The position numbers were made by a program, and so were the translations under genes. This document shows positions 43,048-52,780 of a stretch of 64,000 nucleotides of DNA, one piece after another. Source of the stretch: Pollutibacter soli (lineage in GTDB: Bacteria; Bacteroidota; Bacteroidia; Chitinophagales; Chitinophagaceae); the NCBI GenBank assembly GCA_029269725.1, contig JARJHS010000001.1, positions 248,001-312,000 on the forward strand. The letters run 5' to 3'. A model generated the notes under the pieces. The model did not search any database. It was not told the DNA's origin and was given only the letters and a program-made list of their open reading frames with translations. The number at the start of each line of letters is the position of its first letter. The stretch's first letter is position 1.

Positions 43048-45759
43048 ATGAAACTCCATTTTTTTGTCAGGTTTTATACACGATCTGGCCAACACCTCAG
43101 CATCTCGGGTTCGATTCCACAATTGGGGTCAGGTGATTTCAGCAAAGCAGTCAGAATGCAATACCAGAGCGATGAATTCTGGCAACTTCAGATTGAAGTT
43201 CCGGATGATGAATTGCAGGCGCAGGAATGGATCAGTTATAGATATATTTTTCAAACAGATGGCGATGATCCCATAATTGAACTTAAAGACGACAGACTCA
43301 TTCCCGTTGCTGCAATAAAAACACCGGAAATTCAACTGGTGGATGTATGGAATAATACTGGTGAATTTGAAAATGTTTTTTATACTTCTCCATTCAGAAA
43401 TGTTCTATTGCCGGAACGGAAAAAATCGACTCCGGTTAAGCAGTACCGGGGTGCCACACATATTTTCAGAGTGAAAGCGCCATTGTTACATAAAGATGAG
43501 ACAGTATGTTTGCTTGGATCGTCTGAAGTTTTAAACAACTGGGATGTTTTAAAACCTCTTCCATTGGAAAACAAAGGGGATTGGTTTGAAATAAAATTGA
43601 ATTTTACTCACGTTTCATTTCCCATTGAATACAAGTATGGTGTAATCAATAATAAGACAAAAGAGTTTCTACGATTCGAAGCGGGTTCAAACAGAAATCT
43701 GTTTAAGCCGGCAAATAAAAAAAGGACTATCATTATTCACGATGGGTTTGTTCATCTCCCGAATAATACCTGGAAGGGTAGTGGGGTAGCTATCCCGGTT
43801 TTCTCTCTGAGAAGTAAAAAAAGCTGGGGAACGGGTGAATTCACTGATTTGCAGCTTTTAACAGACTGGGCTTCGGCTATAGGTATGCGTTTGATCCAGT
43901 TGTTGCCTGTAAATGATACTATTTCGAGTCATACCTGGGTGGATTCTTATCCCTATTCCGCTATTTCTGCTTTCGCGTTGCATCCATTGTACATCAATCT
44001 CGAAAAAGTAGCCGGTAAGAAAAATGCTTCCATAGTAAAACCATTTAAAAAGAAAGGAGATCATCTGAACCATCTGCAGGAAGTGGATTATGAGTCTGTG
44101 ATAAAATTAAAACTGGAAGCGCTAAGTCTGTTGTATGAGACAATGAAGGAGGAGACTTTCAGCGACGAAGAATACCATGTTTTTTTTGAATCGAACAGGT
44201 ATTGGCTGGTTCCTTACGCAGCATTCAGTTTCCTCCGCGATAAATACGATACGCCGGATTGTTCACGCTGGAAGCAGTATTCAGTTTATAATCAAAAGGA
44301 AATTGAAAAATTAAGCGATAAGAAAAGTAAATCCTTTGATAAGATCGCCATCCATTATTTCATTCAGTTTCATCTGCATAAGCAACTGAAAGAAGCGCAT
44401 CAATATGCACACAGCAAGGGAGTGATATTGAAAGGCGATATTCCCATCGGGATCAACCGTTATGGCTCAGATGCATGGACGGCACCAGAATGGTATGATA
44501 TGAATGTTCAGGCCGGGGCACCACCGGATGACTTCGCGATAAAAGGGCAGAACTGGGGTTTCCCGACTTATAACTGGAATGTAATGCAGCAGGATGGTTA
44601 TTTATGGTGGAAGTGGCGTTTCGAACAAATGAGCAATTATTTTGATGCTTTCCGCATCGATCATATCCTGGGCTTTTTCAGAATATGGTCGATTCCAATT
44701 GATGCTATAGAGGGTATATTGGGAAGATTTGTTCCGGCAATTCCCGTACATCGGAATGAATTCAGTGAAAGAGGTATCTGGTTTGACTATAAGCGTTACT
44801 GTACTCCATTTATCACTGATGAAGTTCTTTGGGAAATGTTTGGTCCAAACGAAAAAAAATTCAAGCCATTTTTGATCGAAGGTTCCGACAAAACCTATAC
44901 GTTAAAACCAGAGTTTCAAACGCAGAGACAGGTATTGGATCATTTCACACAGTTATCGCCGACGGATGAAAATCAGCACATCATGGAAGGTTTGTATGAC
45001 CTTATCTCAAATGTGATTTTGTTCGACGAAGGAGGGGCAGTATCCGGCAAGTTTCATTTCCGGATCAATATGCTGACGACGCCGTCTTATAAACGATTGG
45101 ACGATCATTTGAAATGGCAATTAAACGAGTTATATGTCGATTACTTTTTCCGCCGACAGGATCATTTCTGGGAGATCGAATCAATGAAAAAACTCCCTGC
45201 ACTGAAAAGGGCAACGGATATGTTGATTTGTGGTGAGGATCTTGGAATGGTACCTCATTGTGTGCCGCATGTAATGCAGGCGCTCGGTATTTTGAGCCTG
45301 GAGATTCAGCGCATGCCGAAAAACATTAGTTCTGTTTTTTCAAATCCAGCGCATGCTCCTTATCTGTCAGTCGTTACACCTTCAACACATGACATGAGTA
45401 CAATACGCGGATGGTGGGAGGAAGACAGGGGAAAAACGCAGAAATTTTACAATGAGATGCTTGGAAAATATGGCGCGGCGCCACCAACCTGCGAACCCTG
45501 GATTAATAAGGAAATCATTTCACAACATTTGCATTCGCCGGCGCAATGGGCCATTTTCCAGTTGCAGGATATTTTAGGAATCGATGAGCATCTTCGCAGA
45601 ATAAATCCGCAGGAAGAACGAATAAACGTTCCCGCGAATCCGAAACATTACTGGAGATATCGGATGCATATCTATCTTGAAGACATGCTGATCGAAAAAG
45701 ACTTCAATGCTGACCTGAAGAGTTTAATAGCTTCTTCCGGAAGAGCAAATTTTAACTGA
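43048..45759 (+). CDS. malQ: 4-alpha-glucanotransferase with two N-terminal CBM20 domains
   Basis: GH77 amylomaltase of the Bacteroidota/plant DPE2 type, 903 aa. Two starch-binding CBM20 domains span about residues 1-100 and 125-235, followed by the GH77 catalytic barrel. Conserved parts are AFALHPLYINLEK, the nucleophile region FDAFRIDHILGFFR and CGEDLGMVP with the acid/base Glu, and VVTPSTHDMSTIRGWW. It transfers glucan chains between maltodextrins in cytoplasmic glycogen/maltose metabolism. It overlaps the epimerase gene by one base (TGATG). Confidence 0.94.
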   Translation: MKLHFFVRFYTRSGQHLSISGSIPQLGSGDFSKAVRMQYQSDEFWQLQIEVPDDELQAQEWISYRYIFQTDGDDPIIELKDDRLIPVAAIKTPEIQLVDVWNNTGEFENVFYTSPFRNVLLPERKKSTPVKQYRGATHIFRVKAPLLHKDETVCLLGSSEVLNNWDVLKPLPLENKGDWFEIKLNFTHVSFPIEYKYGVINNKTKEFLRFEAGSNRNLFKPANKKRTIIIHDGFVHLPNNTWKGSGVAIPVFSLRSKKSWGTGEFTDLQLLTDWASAIGMRLIQLLPVNDTISSHTWVDSYPYSAISAFALHPLYINLEKVAGKKNASIVKPFKKKGDHLNHLQEVDYESVIKLKLEALSLLYETMKEETFSDEEYHVFFESNRYWLVPYAAFSFLRDKYDTPDCSRWKQYSVYNQKEIEKLSDKKSKSFDKIAIHYFIQFHLHKQLKEAHQYAHSKGVILKGDIPIGINRYGSDAWTAPEWYDMNVQAGAPPDDFAIKGQNWGFPTYNWNVMQQDGYLWWKWRFEQMSNYFDAFRIDHILGFFRIWSIPIDAIEGILGRFVPAIPVHRNEFSERGIWFDYKRYCTPFITDEVLWEMFGPNEKKFKPFLIEGSDKTYTLKPEFQTQRQVLDHFTQLSPTDENQHIMEGLYDLISNVILFDEGGAVSGKFHFRINMLTTPSYKRLDDHLKWQLNELYVDYFFRRQDHFWEIESMKKLPALKRATDMLICGEDLGMVPHCVPHVMQALGILSLEIQRMPKNISSVFSNPAHAPYLSVVTPSTHDMSTIRGWWEEDRGKTQKFYNEMLGKYGAAPPTCEPWINKEIISQHLHSPAQWAIFQLQDILGIDEHLRRINPQEERINVPANPKHYWRYRMHIYLEDMLIEKDFNADLKSLIASSGRANFN

Positions 45760-46778
45760 TGAATATCCGCCATAGAATTATTGAACTTCCCTTTCATTAT
45801 CCGTTTACGATTTCGAAAGGAACAAAAACCCACCAACGCATTTTCCAGGTGGAACTTGAGTGGAGAGGAACCAGGGGTTATGGTGAAGCGCCCGAAATTG
45901 CCTATTACAATATTCCGGCGGCAACAATGCAGTCTGACCTTGAAAACAAATTGAAATTTGTTGAGAATTTTGCATTGACCACTCCGGATCGTTTCTGGCA
46001 TTTTTTACATCACCTGTTTCCTTCCAATCCTTTTCTTGTTTGTGCACTTGATATTGCAGCCTGGGATCTGTATGGCAAATTAATGCGGAAACCTTTGTAC
46101 CAGTTATTTTCTGCAGACCCATCTGAAATGCCAGTTACTGACTATACCATTGGTATTGCGGACAGTGAAGCAATGATTCAAAAAATCGTTGATAACCCCT
46201 GGCCGGTATATAAAATCAAAGTGGGTACAGCAGGAGATATTGAACGCCTCAGGGATTTGCGTACACGCACAAACGCAGTTCTCAGGGTTGATGCAAACGG
46301 GGGGTGGACAATGTATGATGCTGAAAACAACCTTGGTCATTTAAGCGAAATGGGGATTGAATTGGTTGAACAGCCTCTCTCAAAAGAGGATTGGGAAGGG
46401 ATTAAAAAACTCAAAGCGATATCTCCTTTGCCTTTATTTGCTGATGAGAGTTGCGTCACGGAATCGGATGTGGGGAAATGTTCGGAAGGATTTCACGGGA
46501 TCAATATTAAGCTTACAAAATGCAGCGGAATTACACCGGCAAAAAGGATGATAACGGAAGCCCGCTCCCTTGGTTTAAAAATAATGATTGGCTGCATGAA
46601 TGAGTCTGCCATCGGAACTGCAGCTATTGCTCACCTCGGCCCGTTAGTGGATTACCTTGATGCAGATGGACCGTTGTTACTAAAAGATGATCCGGTTGAA
46701 GGTCTGAAATATATTGAAGCTAAGTTGCAGCTTGTTCCCGCACCCGGTCTTGGAGTCAATGTTGATCCCTTTTATTAA
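45759..46778 (+). CDS. Dipeptide epimerase (L-Ala-D/L-Glu epimerase-like, enolase superfamily)
   Basis: Enolase-superfamily enzyme, 339 aa, interconverting dipeptide stereoisomers, probably in recycling of cell-wall peptides. The acid/base pair is the KxK of YKIKVG (near residue 151) and the later Lys of IKLTKCSGI (near 250). Metal ligands are Asp in RVDANGGW, Glu in EQPL and Asp in FADESC. This set fits the muconate-lactonizing subgroup with epimerase function. It is translationally coupled to malQ, though no metabolic link between the two is evident. Confidence 0.88.
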   Translation: MNIRHRIIELPFHYPFTISKGTKTHQRIFQVELEWRGTRGYGEAPEIAYYNIPAATMQSDLENKLKFVENFALTTPDRFWHFLHHLFPSNPFLVCALDIAAWDLYGKLMRKPLYQLFSADPSEMPVTDYTIGIADSEAMIQKIVDNPWPVYKIKVGTAGDIERLRDLRTRTNAVLRVDANGGWTMYDAENNLGHLSEMGIELVEQPLSKEDWEGIKKLKAISPLPLFADESCVTESDVGKCSEGFHGINIKLTKCSGITPAKRMITEARSLGLKIMIGCMNESAIGTAAIAHLGPLVDYLDADGPLLLKDDPVEGLKYIEAKLQLVPAPGLGVNVDPFY

Positions 46779-46781
46779 ATC

Positions 46782-47555
46782 TTAAGCTAACATTTCTGCT
46801 TTCGTCTTTGAACTGAACTCAGCAAAAAACTCAGCCAGTTTTTCGATGGCAATCGCGGAAAATTTCTTCCCTTTTTCTATAGTCGCTTTTTTCGGGTACC
46901 CGGTACCGGTATCAGCGGAAATCATCGTCCAGGGTCGCGGCGACCATGCCCATTTCTCTTTGAATCCCCGGAGCTGGAAATTTTTTTCTGATCCATCTCC
47001 AGCTCTTTCCAATGGCAATACTAACCCCGGTTGAATCGCCATCATTACACTGGTTTCCATCTCATCAGCATGATCGCCGGGATGTTCAAAAATTCCTTCG
47101 CGCGAAGCCGCCTGGTACCAGTTGGCAACACTTATGAACATTTCAGGAAACAAGCCGGATAATTCGCGGATTATACTCACAAAATTGTTTCCGCCATGAC
47201 CGTTTAGAACAATAAATTTCCTGATGCCATGTCTTTGCAGAACATCGCAAACATCTTTCAAAATTGCCAGCTGCGTGGAAGGCATGATATTCATACAAAG
47301 TGGAATATCCAGCTGTCCGGTATTTACTCCGAACGGAATACAAGGCAGTACTATAAGTCTTGTACCTCCTGCCCAGGCAAGTTCTGCAGCTTTTTCAGCT
47401 ACATATTCTACCTGGTAATTATCAGTAGCATAAGGCAAATGATAGTTATGCGCCTCTGTTGCTCCCCAGGGTAATACAGCAAGGTCAAAGCGGGTCTTCT
47501 GAACAGATTCCCAATTGGTTTCGGAAAGCAGAAATGGACGGGGAGAGTAGGTCAT
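46782..47555 (-). CDS. Creatininase-family amidohydrolase
   Basis: Metal-dependent amidohydrolase fold, 257 aa. Ligand motifs are ATEAHNYHLPYATDNYQ (Glu, His and Asp region), LNGHGGNN (near residue 117) and GDHADEMETS with His and Glu (near 158). The family includes creatinine amidohydrolase and riboflavin/F420-pathway enzymes, so the name does not fix the substrate. It is convergent with the epimerase gene, separated by only 3 bp, with no terminator visible between them. Confidence 0.88.
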   Translation of the reverse strand: MTYSPRPFLLSETNWESVQKTRFDLAVLPWGATEAHNYHLPYATDNYQVEYVAEKAAELAWAGGTRLIVLPCIPFGVNTGQLDIPLCMNIMPSTQLAILKDVCDVLQRHGIRKFIVLNGHGGNNFVSIIRELSGLFPEMFISVANWYQAASREGIFEHPGDHADEMETSVMMAIQPGLVLPLERAGDGSEKNFQLRGFKEKWAWSPRPWTMISADTGTGYPKKATIEKGKKFSAIAIEKLAEFFAEFSSKTKAEMLA

Positions 47556-47635
47556 TTTTTATTATAAAGATAAGAGGCGCGGGACATATTGCTACGCAGA
47601 AATCTTTTTAACTTGAATCGTTTTTCTATATTGAA

Positions 47636-48220
47636 ATGACTCCACAACGATTTCAGAAACTACAATCAGTTATTAACAACAGGCAATCCAACCTGGCGGT
47701 TATCCTTGAGAATGTATATAATCCAAACAACGTATCTGCAGTTATGCGTACCTGTGATGCGGTTGGTATCCAGGATATTTATGTTATCAATGACAAAACA
47801 CCTCCTGTTAAAAGTTGGGGAAGGCGAAGTAACGCAGGCACTGCGGGCTGGGTTGATGTTTTCCAGTATGAAAATGTGGAAACACTTATTGGTGAAGTGA
47901 GGTCAAAGCATCAATTGATTTATGCAAGTAATCTGAAATCTGGTTCTGTTCCTGTCTATGATCTTGATTTAACTGCATCAATTGCATTCATATTTGGAAA
48001 TGAGCAGGATGGAATCAGCGGGAAGCTTTCTTCCCTGGCAGACATTAATTTCATTATCCCTCAGGTTGGAATGAACCCATCACTCAATATCTCTGTCGCC
48101 TGTGCAGTGACACTGTACGAATCTTTCAGGCAGCGAATGTTGAAAGGCGCATATGTTGGAGTAAATCCTGATGTTAACCAGGTGACAAATCTTTCACGTA
48201 GATGGGGAATTGCACAATAG
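47636..48220 (+). CDS. SpoU/TrmH-family tRNA/rRNA 2'-O-methyltransferase
   Basis: SPOUT-class methyltransferase of 194 aa. Motif 1 is NPNNVSAVMRTCDAVG (Asn and Arg), motif 2 FIFGNEQDGIS (GNExxG), motif 3 IPQVGMNPSLNISVACAV, the trefoil-knot SAM site. It most resembles TrmH (Gm18 in tRNA) including the short N-terminal helix, but related paralogs act on rRNA. It runs convergent to YihY with an 8-bp gap. Confidence 0.9.
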   Translation: MTPQRFQKLQSVINNRQSNLAVILENVYNPNNVSAVMRTCDAVGIQDIYVINDKTPPVKSWGRRSNAGTAGWVDVFQYENVETLIGEVRSKHQLIYASNLKSGSVPVYDLDLTASIAFIFGNEQDGISGKLSSLADINFIIPQVGMNPSLNISVACAVTLYESFRQRMLKGAYVGVNPDVNQVTNLSRRWGIAQ

Positions 48221-48228
48221 CCCTGAGC

Positions 48229-49197
48229 CTAATTTGTAACCTTCCTGTTTTCTTCTTTTTGTCTTTTCTGGGCGAGACTTTTTAAGGAATTGATGCTCAC
48301 GTTTAATTCAAATCCTATCAGCAAGACCATCGAGTTTACGAACACAAGCAGCATTAATATCAGGATGCTTCCTATCGAGCCATACACCTTATTATAGGAA
48401 GCAAAATTGTTGACCCAATAGGAGAACAGGTAAGTAAAAATCAAAATGACTGATGTAGCCAGGATCGCTCCCGGAGATTTCAGTTTCCACTTTTTCTGTA
48501 CTGCCGGTGCAAATCGGTATATCAGGGCAACTGCAAAAAAAACCAGTAAAAATGTAATTGAAAATCGGATAAGCTGAACAAGCCATGTAATTGATTCGTC
48601 ACGCAAACCAAGCCATTTGCGGATAACGTCCAGTAGTGCGCCCTGGGTCAGCATTACCAGCAATGTGCCGATGATCAGGAAAACCAGAATGACAGTAAGT
48701 TTTATTGCTTCCCATCTTTTTTCTAAAAAATTCCGGCTTTCAGTTTCAATATGTAACATTGATTTATTGAAAGTGTACATGATATTGATCATCGCATTGG
48801 AAGAAAAGTAAATGGCAAGGATCAAACCGATGGAGATAAATCCGCTTCCGGGTTTAAAAAAATCATCCATAATAGATTTCAGAATCGTATATGTACTTTC
48901 ATCAGGCGAAATTTGCCTTATCAGATCATTTGCTTCTATGTACAATTTCTGCGACCACGGGAGGTTGGCCAGCATGGTGAATATAAAAATGCATAAAGGC
49001 GGAACTGCAAGTAGAAAATTGAAGGAAATAGAGGCCGCCCGATCATTCAAACCGATCTGCTGTGTTTGCTGAAAAAAGAATTTACCTACATCATACAGCG
49101 GGATTCCTTCAAAACCCGGAAGGATCATTTTTTTCGACTTCCTGATTACGAATCTGACAGGAAGAGAATTTAATATGATTCTTTGTAGTTTAATCAT
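48229..49197 (-). CDS. YihY/virulence-factor BrkB-family membrane protein
   Basis: A 322-aa inner-membrane protein with six hydrophobic segments; the family was once misnamed as RNase BN. Conserved features are AASISFNFLLAVPPLCIFIF near residue 60 (in pieces), PGSGFISIGLILAIYFSSNA, and FAPAVQKKWKLKSPGAILAT. The C-terminus is a basic tail. It follows the mltG gene by 18 bp on the same strand and may be cotranscribed. Confidence 0.9.
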   Translation of the reverse strand: MIKLQRIILNSLPVRFVIRKSKKMILPGFEGIPLYDVGKFFFQQTQQIGLNDRAASISFNFLLAVPPLCIFIFTMLANLPWSQKLYIEANDLIRQISPDESTYTILKSIMDDFFKPGSGFISIGLILAIYFSSNAMINIMYTFNKSMLHIETESRNFLEKRWEAIKLTVILVFLIIGTLLVMLTQGALLDVIRKWLGLRDESITWLVQLIRFSITFLLVFFAVALIYRFAPAVQKKWKLKSPGAILATSVILIFTYLFSYWVNNFASYNKVYGSIGSILILMLLVFVNSMVLLIGFELNVSINSLKSLAQKRQKEENRKVTN

Positions 49198-49215
49198 GAT
49201 TGATTCATGAAAATA

Positions 49216-50241
49216 CTATTTTAACAATAAGCTGTCGAGGGCTTTCTGATAGGCTGCGGCATTTTTAAAATGATCTTTTTCATTGGACGCAAACGAATGG
49301 TAGCCTGAGAAATCAGGTTTTGCGCAGAAAAATAAATAGTCGGTTTCTGCTGCATCAAGAACAGCATCAATTGTTTTTATTGAAGGTGTGCAAATCGGGC
49401 CAGGAGGAAGGCCATTGTTACGATAGGTGTTGTAAGGTGATGCAGCTGATTCGCTGATGTGCTTAAACCGGATACGCTTGATACCAAAATCTTTCAGCGC
49501 AAATTTTACGGTAGGATCAGCGCTCAAACGCATATTCTTCTTCAGTCGGTTCAGATAGACACTCGCAATAATCGGTTTTTCGTCGTTTTTGTTCGATTCT
49601 TCTTCCACGATCGATGCGAGCGTATAAACCTGTTCCTTGTTTAGGCCGAGTTTACCTGCTTTCGCAATTCTTTCGCTGGTCCAGAATGAGGCTGATTCGG
49701 AAAACAGTTTATGATAAAGCCTGTTTGCACTGGTATTCCAAAAAACCGAATATGTATTTGGAATGACCATTGTCATGGCTGTATTTGTGTCCAGCCCCAT
49801 TTTCGAAAGGGAATCCGGTGAATTTAAGAACTGGATAAACTGTAGTGAATCGGGTTCAAAAAGAAGTCCGAGTCGCTTCGCCATATCTTCTTTTGTCCGG
49901 AATTTGTTTATTACAAGGCGAACGGGAGATTGAGTCCCGTTTTTCAATAGGCGAACCATCTGAATAATATTCGCTCCCTGCCTGATTTCGTACCGGCCGG
50001 GTTTAATCTCGGTCCATAATCCTGATCTATCAGCAACCATGCTGAAAATTTCTACGCGGCTTGTTATGCTGCTATCTGTCAATTCCTTTAAAACATAAGC
50101 TTTTGTTGCGTTGTCCGTGGGGATATAAAAGTATCTGGATTTTCCGCTGAAAGAAGTCGCCGAGGTAAAAAACAAAAAATAAGCCACTGCCGCCGCAAGG
50201 GCTACGATAATGATGAGGGCCAGCAATACTTTCTTTAACAT
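49216..50241 (-). CDS. mltG: Endolytic murein transglycosylase MltG
   Basis: Membrane-anchored lytic transglycosylase (YceG family) that ends nascent peptidoglycan strands. One N-terminal membrane helix (about residues 4-24), then the LysM-like subdomain (EIKPGRYEIRQGANIIQMV) and the YceG domain with the catalytic Glu in LASIVEEESNKNDEK and the motif LSADPTVKFAL. The tail region has YNTYRNNGLPPGPICTPS, also conserved. 341 aa is normal. Confidence 0.94.
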   Translation of the reverse strand: MLKKVLLALIIIVALAAAVAYFLFFTSATSFSGKSRYFYIPTDNATKAYVLKELTDSSITSRVEIFSMVADRSGLWTEIKPGRYEIRQGANIIQMVRLLKNGTQSPVRLVINKFRTKEDMAKRLGLLFEPDSLQFIQFLNSPDSLSKMGLDTNTAMTMVIPNTYSVFWNTSANRLYHKLFSESASFWTSERIAKAGKLGLNKEQVYTLASIVEEESNKNDEKPIIASVYLNRLKKNMRLSADPTVKFALKDFGIKRIRFKHISESAASPYNTYRNNGLPPGPICTPSIKTIDAVLDAAETDYLFFCAKPDFSGYHSFASNEKDHFKNAAAYQKALDSLLLK

Positions 50242-50261
50242 AGGATAAACTTGACTTCAAA

Positions 50262-50291
50262 ATAAAACAAAACCCTGCTCAAGGCAGGGTT
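50262..50291 (-). terminator. Terminator after secG
   Basis: AACCCTGC (50271-50278) and GCAGGGTT (50284-50291) form an 8-bp stem with a 5-base loop; on the minus strand a T-rich run (ttttgttttatttt) follows. It separates secG from mltG. Confidence 0.7.
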
Positions 50292-50313
50292 AAATAACAA
50301 ATTATCTGAACAT

Positions 50314-50652
50314 TTATTTTTTTGGCGTATCAACGGGCTGGGCAGGCAAGGTACCCTGCGGAGCCGGAGCAGTATTGGAACTGTTGGGGTTGATTCCACG
50401 GATAAGTTTATTATCACTTTCTGAGTTGTTCTTAATCAGAAGTGATGAAACGAGGCAAAGTACAGCTACGAATCCTGCAAGTATCCAGGTGCCTTTTTCC
50501 AACACATCATTGGTCTGTTTTACGCCCATAAACTGGTTGCCAAGACCAGCAATATTACCCGCCAAACCACCACCTTTGGGGTTCTGAATCAACACGATAA
50601 GACCCAGCAACACAGAGGAGAGCACAATCAGTATTAAAAACAAAGTCGTCAT
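50314..50652 (-). CDS. secG: Protein translocase subunit SecG
   Basis: Small SecYEG accessory subunit, 112 aa, two membrane helices (about residues 2-21 and 53-75). The loop LIQNPKGGGLAGNIAGLG is the family hallmark. A Pro/Asn-rich tail of about 35 residues is longer than in E. coli. The start overlaps the stop of the upstream gene by 4 bp. Confidence 0.93.
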   Translation of the reverse strand: MTTLFLILIVLSSVLLGLIVLIQNPKGGGLAGNIAGLGNQFMGVKQTNDVLEKGTWILAGFVAVLCLVSSLLIKNNSESDNKLIRGINPNSSNTAPAPQGTLPAQPVDTPKK

Positions 50653-52259
50653 ATTCCAATCGCTTTAAGTGCGGAAATTTTGGCTGCAAAGTAATCACTT
50701 TTTGAAGGATTGAGCAAACTTAATTTTTCGTATACTTCGAGGGCCTTTTCATTCAATCCCTGTTTCAGAAAAACCTCTGCCATTGTTTCAGTGAGAATTT
50801 CACTCTGGTCATTGGAATGTTCGGCGCCTGTTTTGATATTCAATTCAGTAGCTTCGTCGATTTCCCTGGATAATTTTTCAGGGTGTAGTTTCTTCATGGA
50901 CTTCAACCAGTCGGTAAAACTTTTTAGCCGGGTAGTCAATTTATCTTTGCCATCGTCCTCGGTGCTTAACTTAATTCCCTGGGATGCAAAATAATCGATC
51001 GTATACAAAGGCTCGAATGCAAGCTCACCAGCAGCAGCTGGTTTTTTTGATTCCCCGGGTTGAATAGTTGCCGCATCCGAGATAGTGGTTTGATTGCTGG
51101 TGCCGTCGGGTAATTCAACCTGGTCAATATCATTGACTATTTCAACAGGCAATTCCTGTTCGGTTATTGCAGTTTCTTTAATGTTCTTCCCAAAAGATTC
51201 AACCTCAACTGTACCAGATTCTTCAACTGCGGGAATATTCGTTTGTTGTACGTCGTTAGTATCAGTTGTAACCGATTGTTCTTCTATGCTGTTTAATTCT
51301 TCATCAAAAAAATGATCATCCTGGTCATATACCAGTTGCTCACTTTCTTCCTGGGATATATCCAACAGATCATAATTCTCATCAATCGGTACTACCTCGT
51401 TAACAATGTCATCTGGTAAAAACTCTTCCTGGTAAGCCTGCGACGAAAGGGCCTGATCTTCAGATGTAATATCATGCTGTGCCTCAGCTGTTTCAACAGC
51501 GGAAGTCACATTATCCCATTCTCTTGTTTCTGTTGCTGTAGTTTCATCAACAGGAAGATTTTCAGATCTTAATTCTTCATTTATTGTTACCTCTTCCGAA
51601 CTGTAGAGATCATTGATAGTTTCAAAGGGCTTAACTTTTTCATCTTCTGTCGGAGATATTAATTCGCCTTCTCCGGATAAAAGATTTTCAACGACCGGAG
51701 ATTCAATATTCCAGTTAGAAGATTCAGTTTTTTCAACCGAATTATTTTCAGATTTGATTTCTTCATTGATTGAAGATTCATCCGGAGTATATAAGTCGTT
51801 TATGGTTTCTACAGGTTCTACTTTTGTCTCTTCGACCTGTGTAGTTATCGGTTCAATCAGCTCTTCTGCAAAATTGACTGGATGGTGGTCAAATGTTTCG
51901 TTTGCAATATTAACTTCTGAGTGTTCATCAGCATCAATTATTTCGTCGATATCAACCTCGCCGGTCTCTACAACAACGGATTCATTCTTACGGTAATTTC
52001 TCGTCTTTAGCCGGGAAGGATGTTCATCCCTTAACTGATGGTTCAACCAATGAGGATTGCTGAAGTACAATGCTGTTTTTGCAACTGAAGCTGCATACCT
52101 GTGGGGATCTTTTTCCCTTAGTTTCTGGGAATATAAAAACTGTATAAAAGGAGAGTATGCGTATATAGCAGTCAGACGTGCAAATTCATTCTCCGGAATC
52201 TCGTCCGAAGGTGAATATCCAAGCATCTCATGAACCATTGAATTAAAATCATCCTGCAT
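50649..52259 (-). CDS. Acidic protein with TPR-like C-terminus and internal duplication
   Basis: A 536-aa protein of unknown function. The N-terminal about 85 residues form a helical domain (ENEFARLTAIYAYSPFIQF). Residues about 95-420 are very acidic and low in complexity. The C-terminal about 110 residues carry a TPR-like segment (AEVFLKQGLNEKALEVYEKL). Within the acidic region a stretch of about 45 residues occurs twice 62 residues apart: KVEPVETINDLYTPDESS and KVKPFETINDLYSSEEVT. There is no signal peptide. It overlaps secG by 4 bp and follows lptE by 16 bp, so an envelope-biogenesis role is possible but only by context. Confidence 0.8.
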   Translation of the reverse strand: MQDDFNSMVHEMLGYSPSDEIPENEFARLTAIYAYSPFIQFLYSQKLREKDPHRYAASVAKTALYFSNPHWLNHQLRDEHPSRLKTRNYRKNESVVVETGEVDIDEIIDADEHSEVNIANETFDHHPVNFAEELIEPITTQVEETKVEPVETINDLYTPDESSINEEIKSENNSVEKTESSNWNIESPVVENLLSGEGELISPTEDEKVKPFETINDLYSSEEVTINEELRSENLPVDETTATETREWDNVTSAVETAEAQHDITSEDQALSSQAYQEEFLPDDIVNEVVPIDENYDLLDISQEESEQLVYDQDDHFFDEELNSIEEQSVTTDTNDVQQTNIPAVEESGTVEVESFGKNIKETAITEQELPVEIVNDIDQVELPDGTSNQTTISDAATIQPGESKKPAAAGELAFEPLYTIDYFASQGIKLSTEDDGKDKLTTRLKSFTDWLKSMKKLHPEKLSREIDEATELNIKTGAEHSNDQSEILTETMAEVFLKQGLNEKALEVYEKLSLLNPSKSDYFAAKISALKAIGI

Positions 52260-52275
52260 AAGCTACCGTCCGTTA

Positions 52276-52776
52276 TTACCAGGTTGAAAAAATCTTATTG
52301 AAAATTTCGTCGGTAAGGTTTGAAATAATCTGCTCATTCAATTGTGATTCTGCCTGTGATAATGACAGGGAAGCAGAAAACGGGAAATTACGAGTTATAC
52401 TGGTCTCCAGATTTTTCTTTTCATCGAGCCTGTTTCTGAATACAATCCTAACGGACACGTTCAGGTTATTACTCGCCACCTGTTGATTTGAAATGCCTGA
52501 AGTACTTACTGAATAGTCAGTCACTGTCCCGGATATTTCATAATCAGCATCGCCGCTTACCTGCGAAAGGCGGGTTTGGTTGATGATCTTCTGCCTGAGT
52601 TTATCCGTCAGACGCGGACTCAACTGCGGATTGATATAACGTGCCCTGTTTTCTATATAGTTAACCTTGACCGTTTTTACATCCGGCGGAATAGATACAT
52701 CTTTCATTGAAACCCTGCAGGTTCCCTGAATCCCGACAAATCCGATCAAAAATAATATCAATAACCTGAATGTCAT
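52276..52776 (-). CDS. lptE: LptE-family LPS assembly lipoprotein
   Basis: Outer-membrane lipoprotein that plugs LptD during LPS export. A hydrophobic signal (residues 4-17) ends in a lipobox-like GTC with Cys20, then MKDVSIPPDVKTVKVNYIEN and a beta/alpha domain containing YEISGTVTDY, typical of Bacteroidota LptE. ATG 52776, with a GAGG at 52788-52785, is preferred; the longer reading from 52854 overlaps the sigma-54 gene and has no signal at its front. 166 aa, 4 bp after the regulator's stop codon. Confidence 0.88.
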   Translation of the reverse strand: MTFRLLILFLIGFVGIQGTCRVSMKDVSIPPDVKTVKVNYIENRARYINPQLSPRLTDKLRQKIINQTRLSQVSGDADYEISGTVTDYSVSTSGISNQQVASNNLNVSVRIVFRNRLDEKKNLETSITRNFPFSASLSLSQAESQLNEQIISNLTDEIFNKIFSTW

Positions 52777-52780
52777 AGTC

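Noticed and set aside
43098..43125. tRNA T-loop-like sequence GGTTCGATTCC
   Set aside because: It lies inside the malQ reading frame and has no matching acceptor or anticodon arms.
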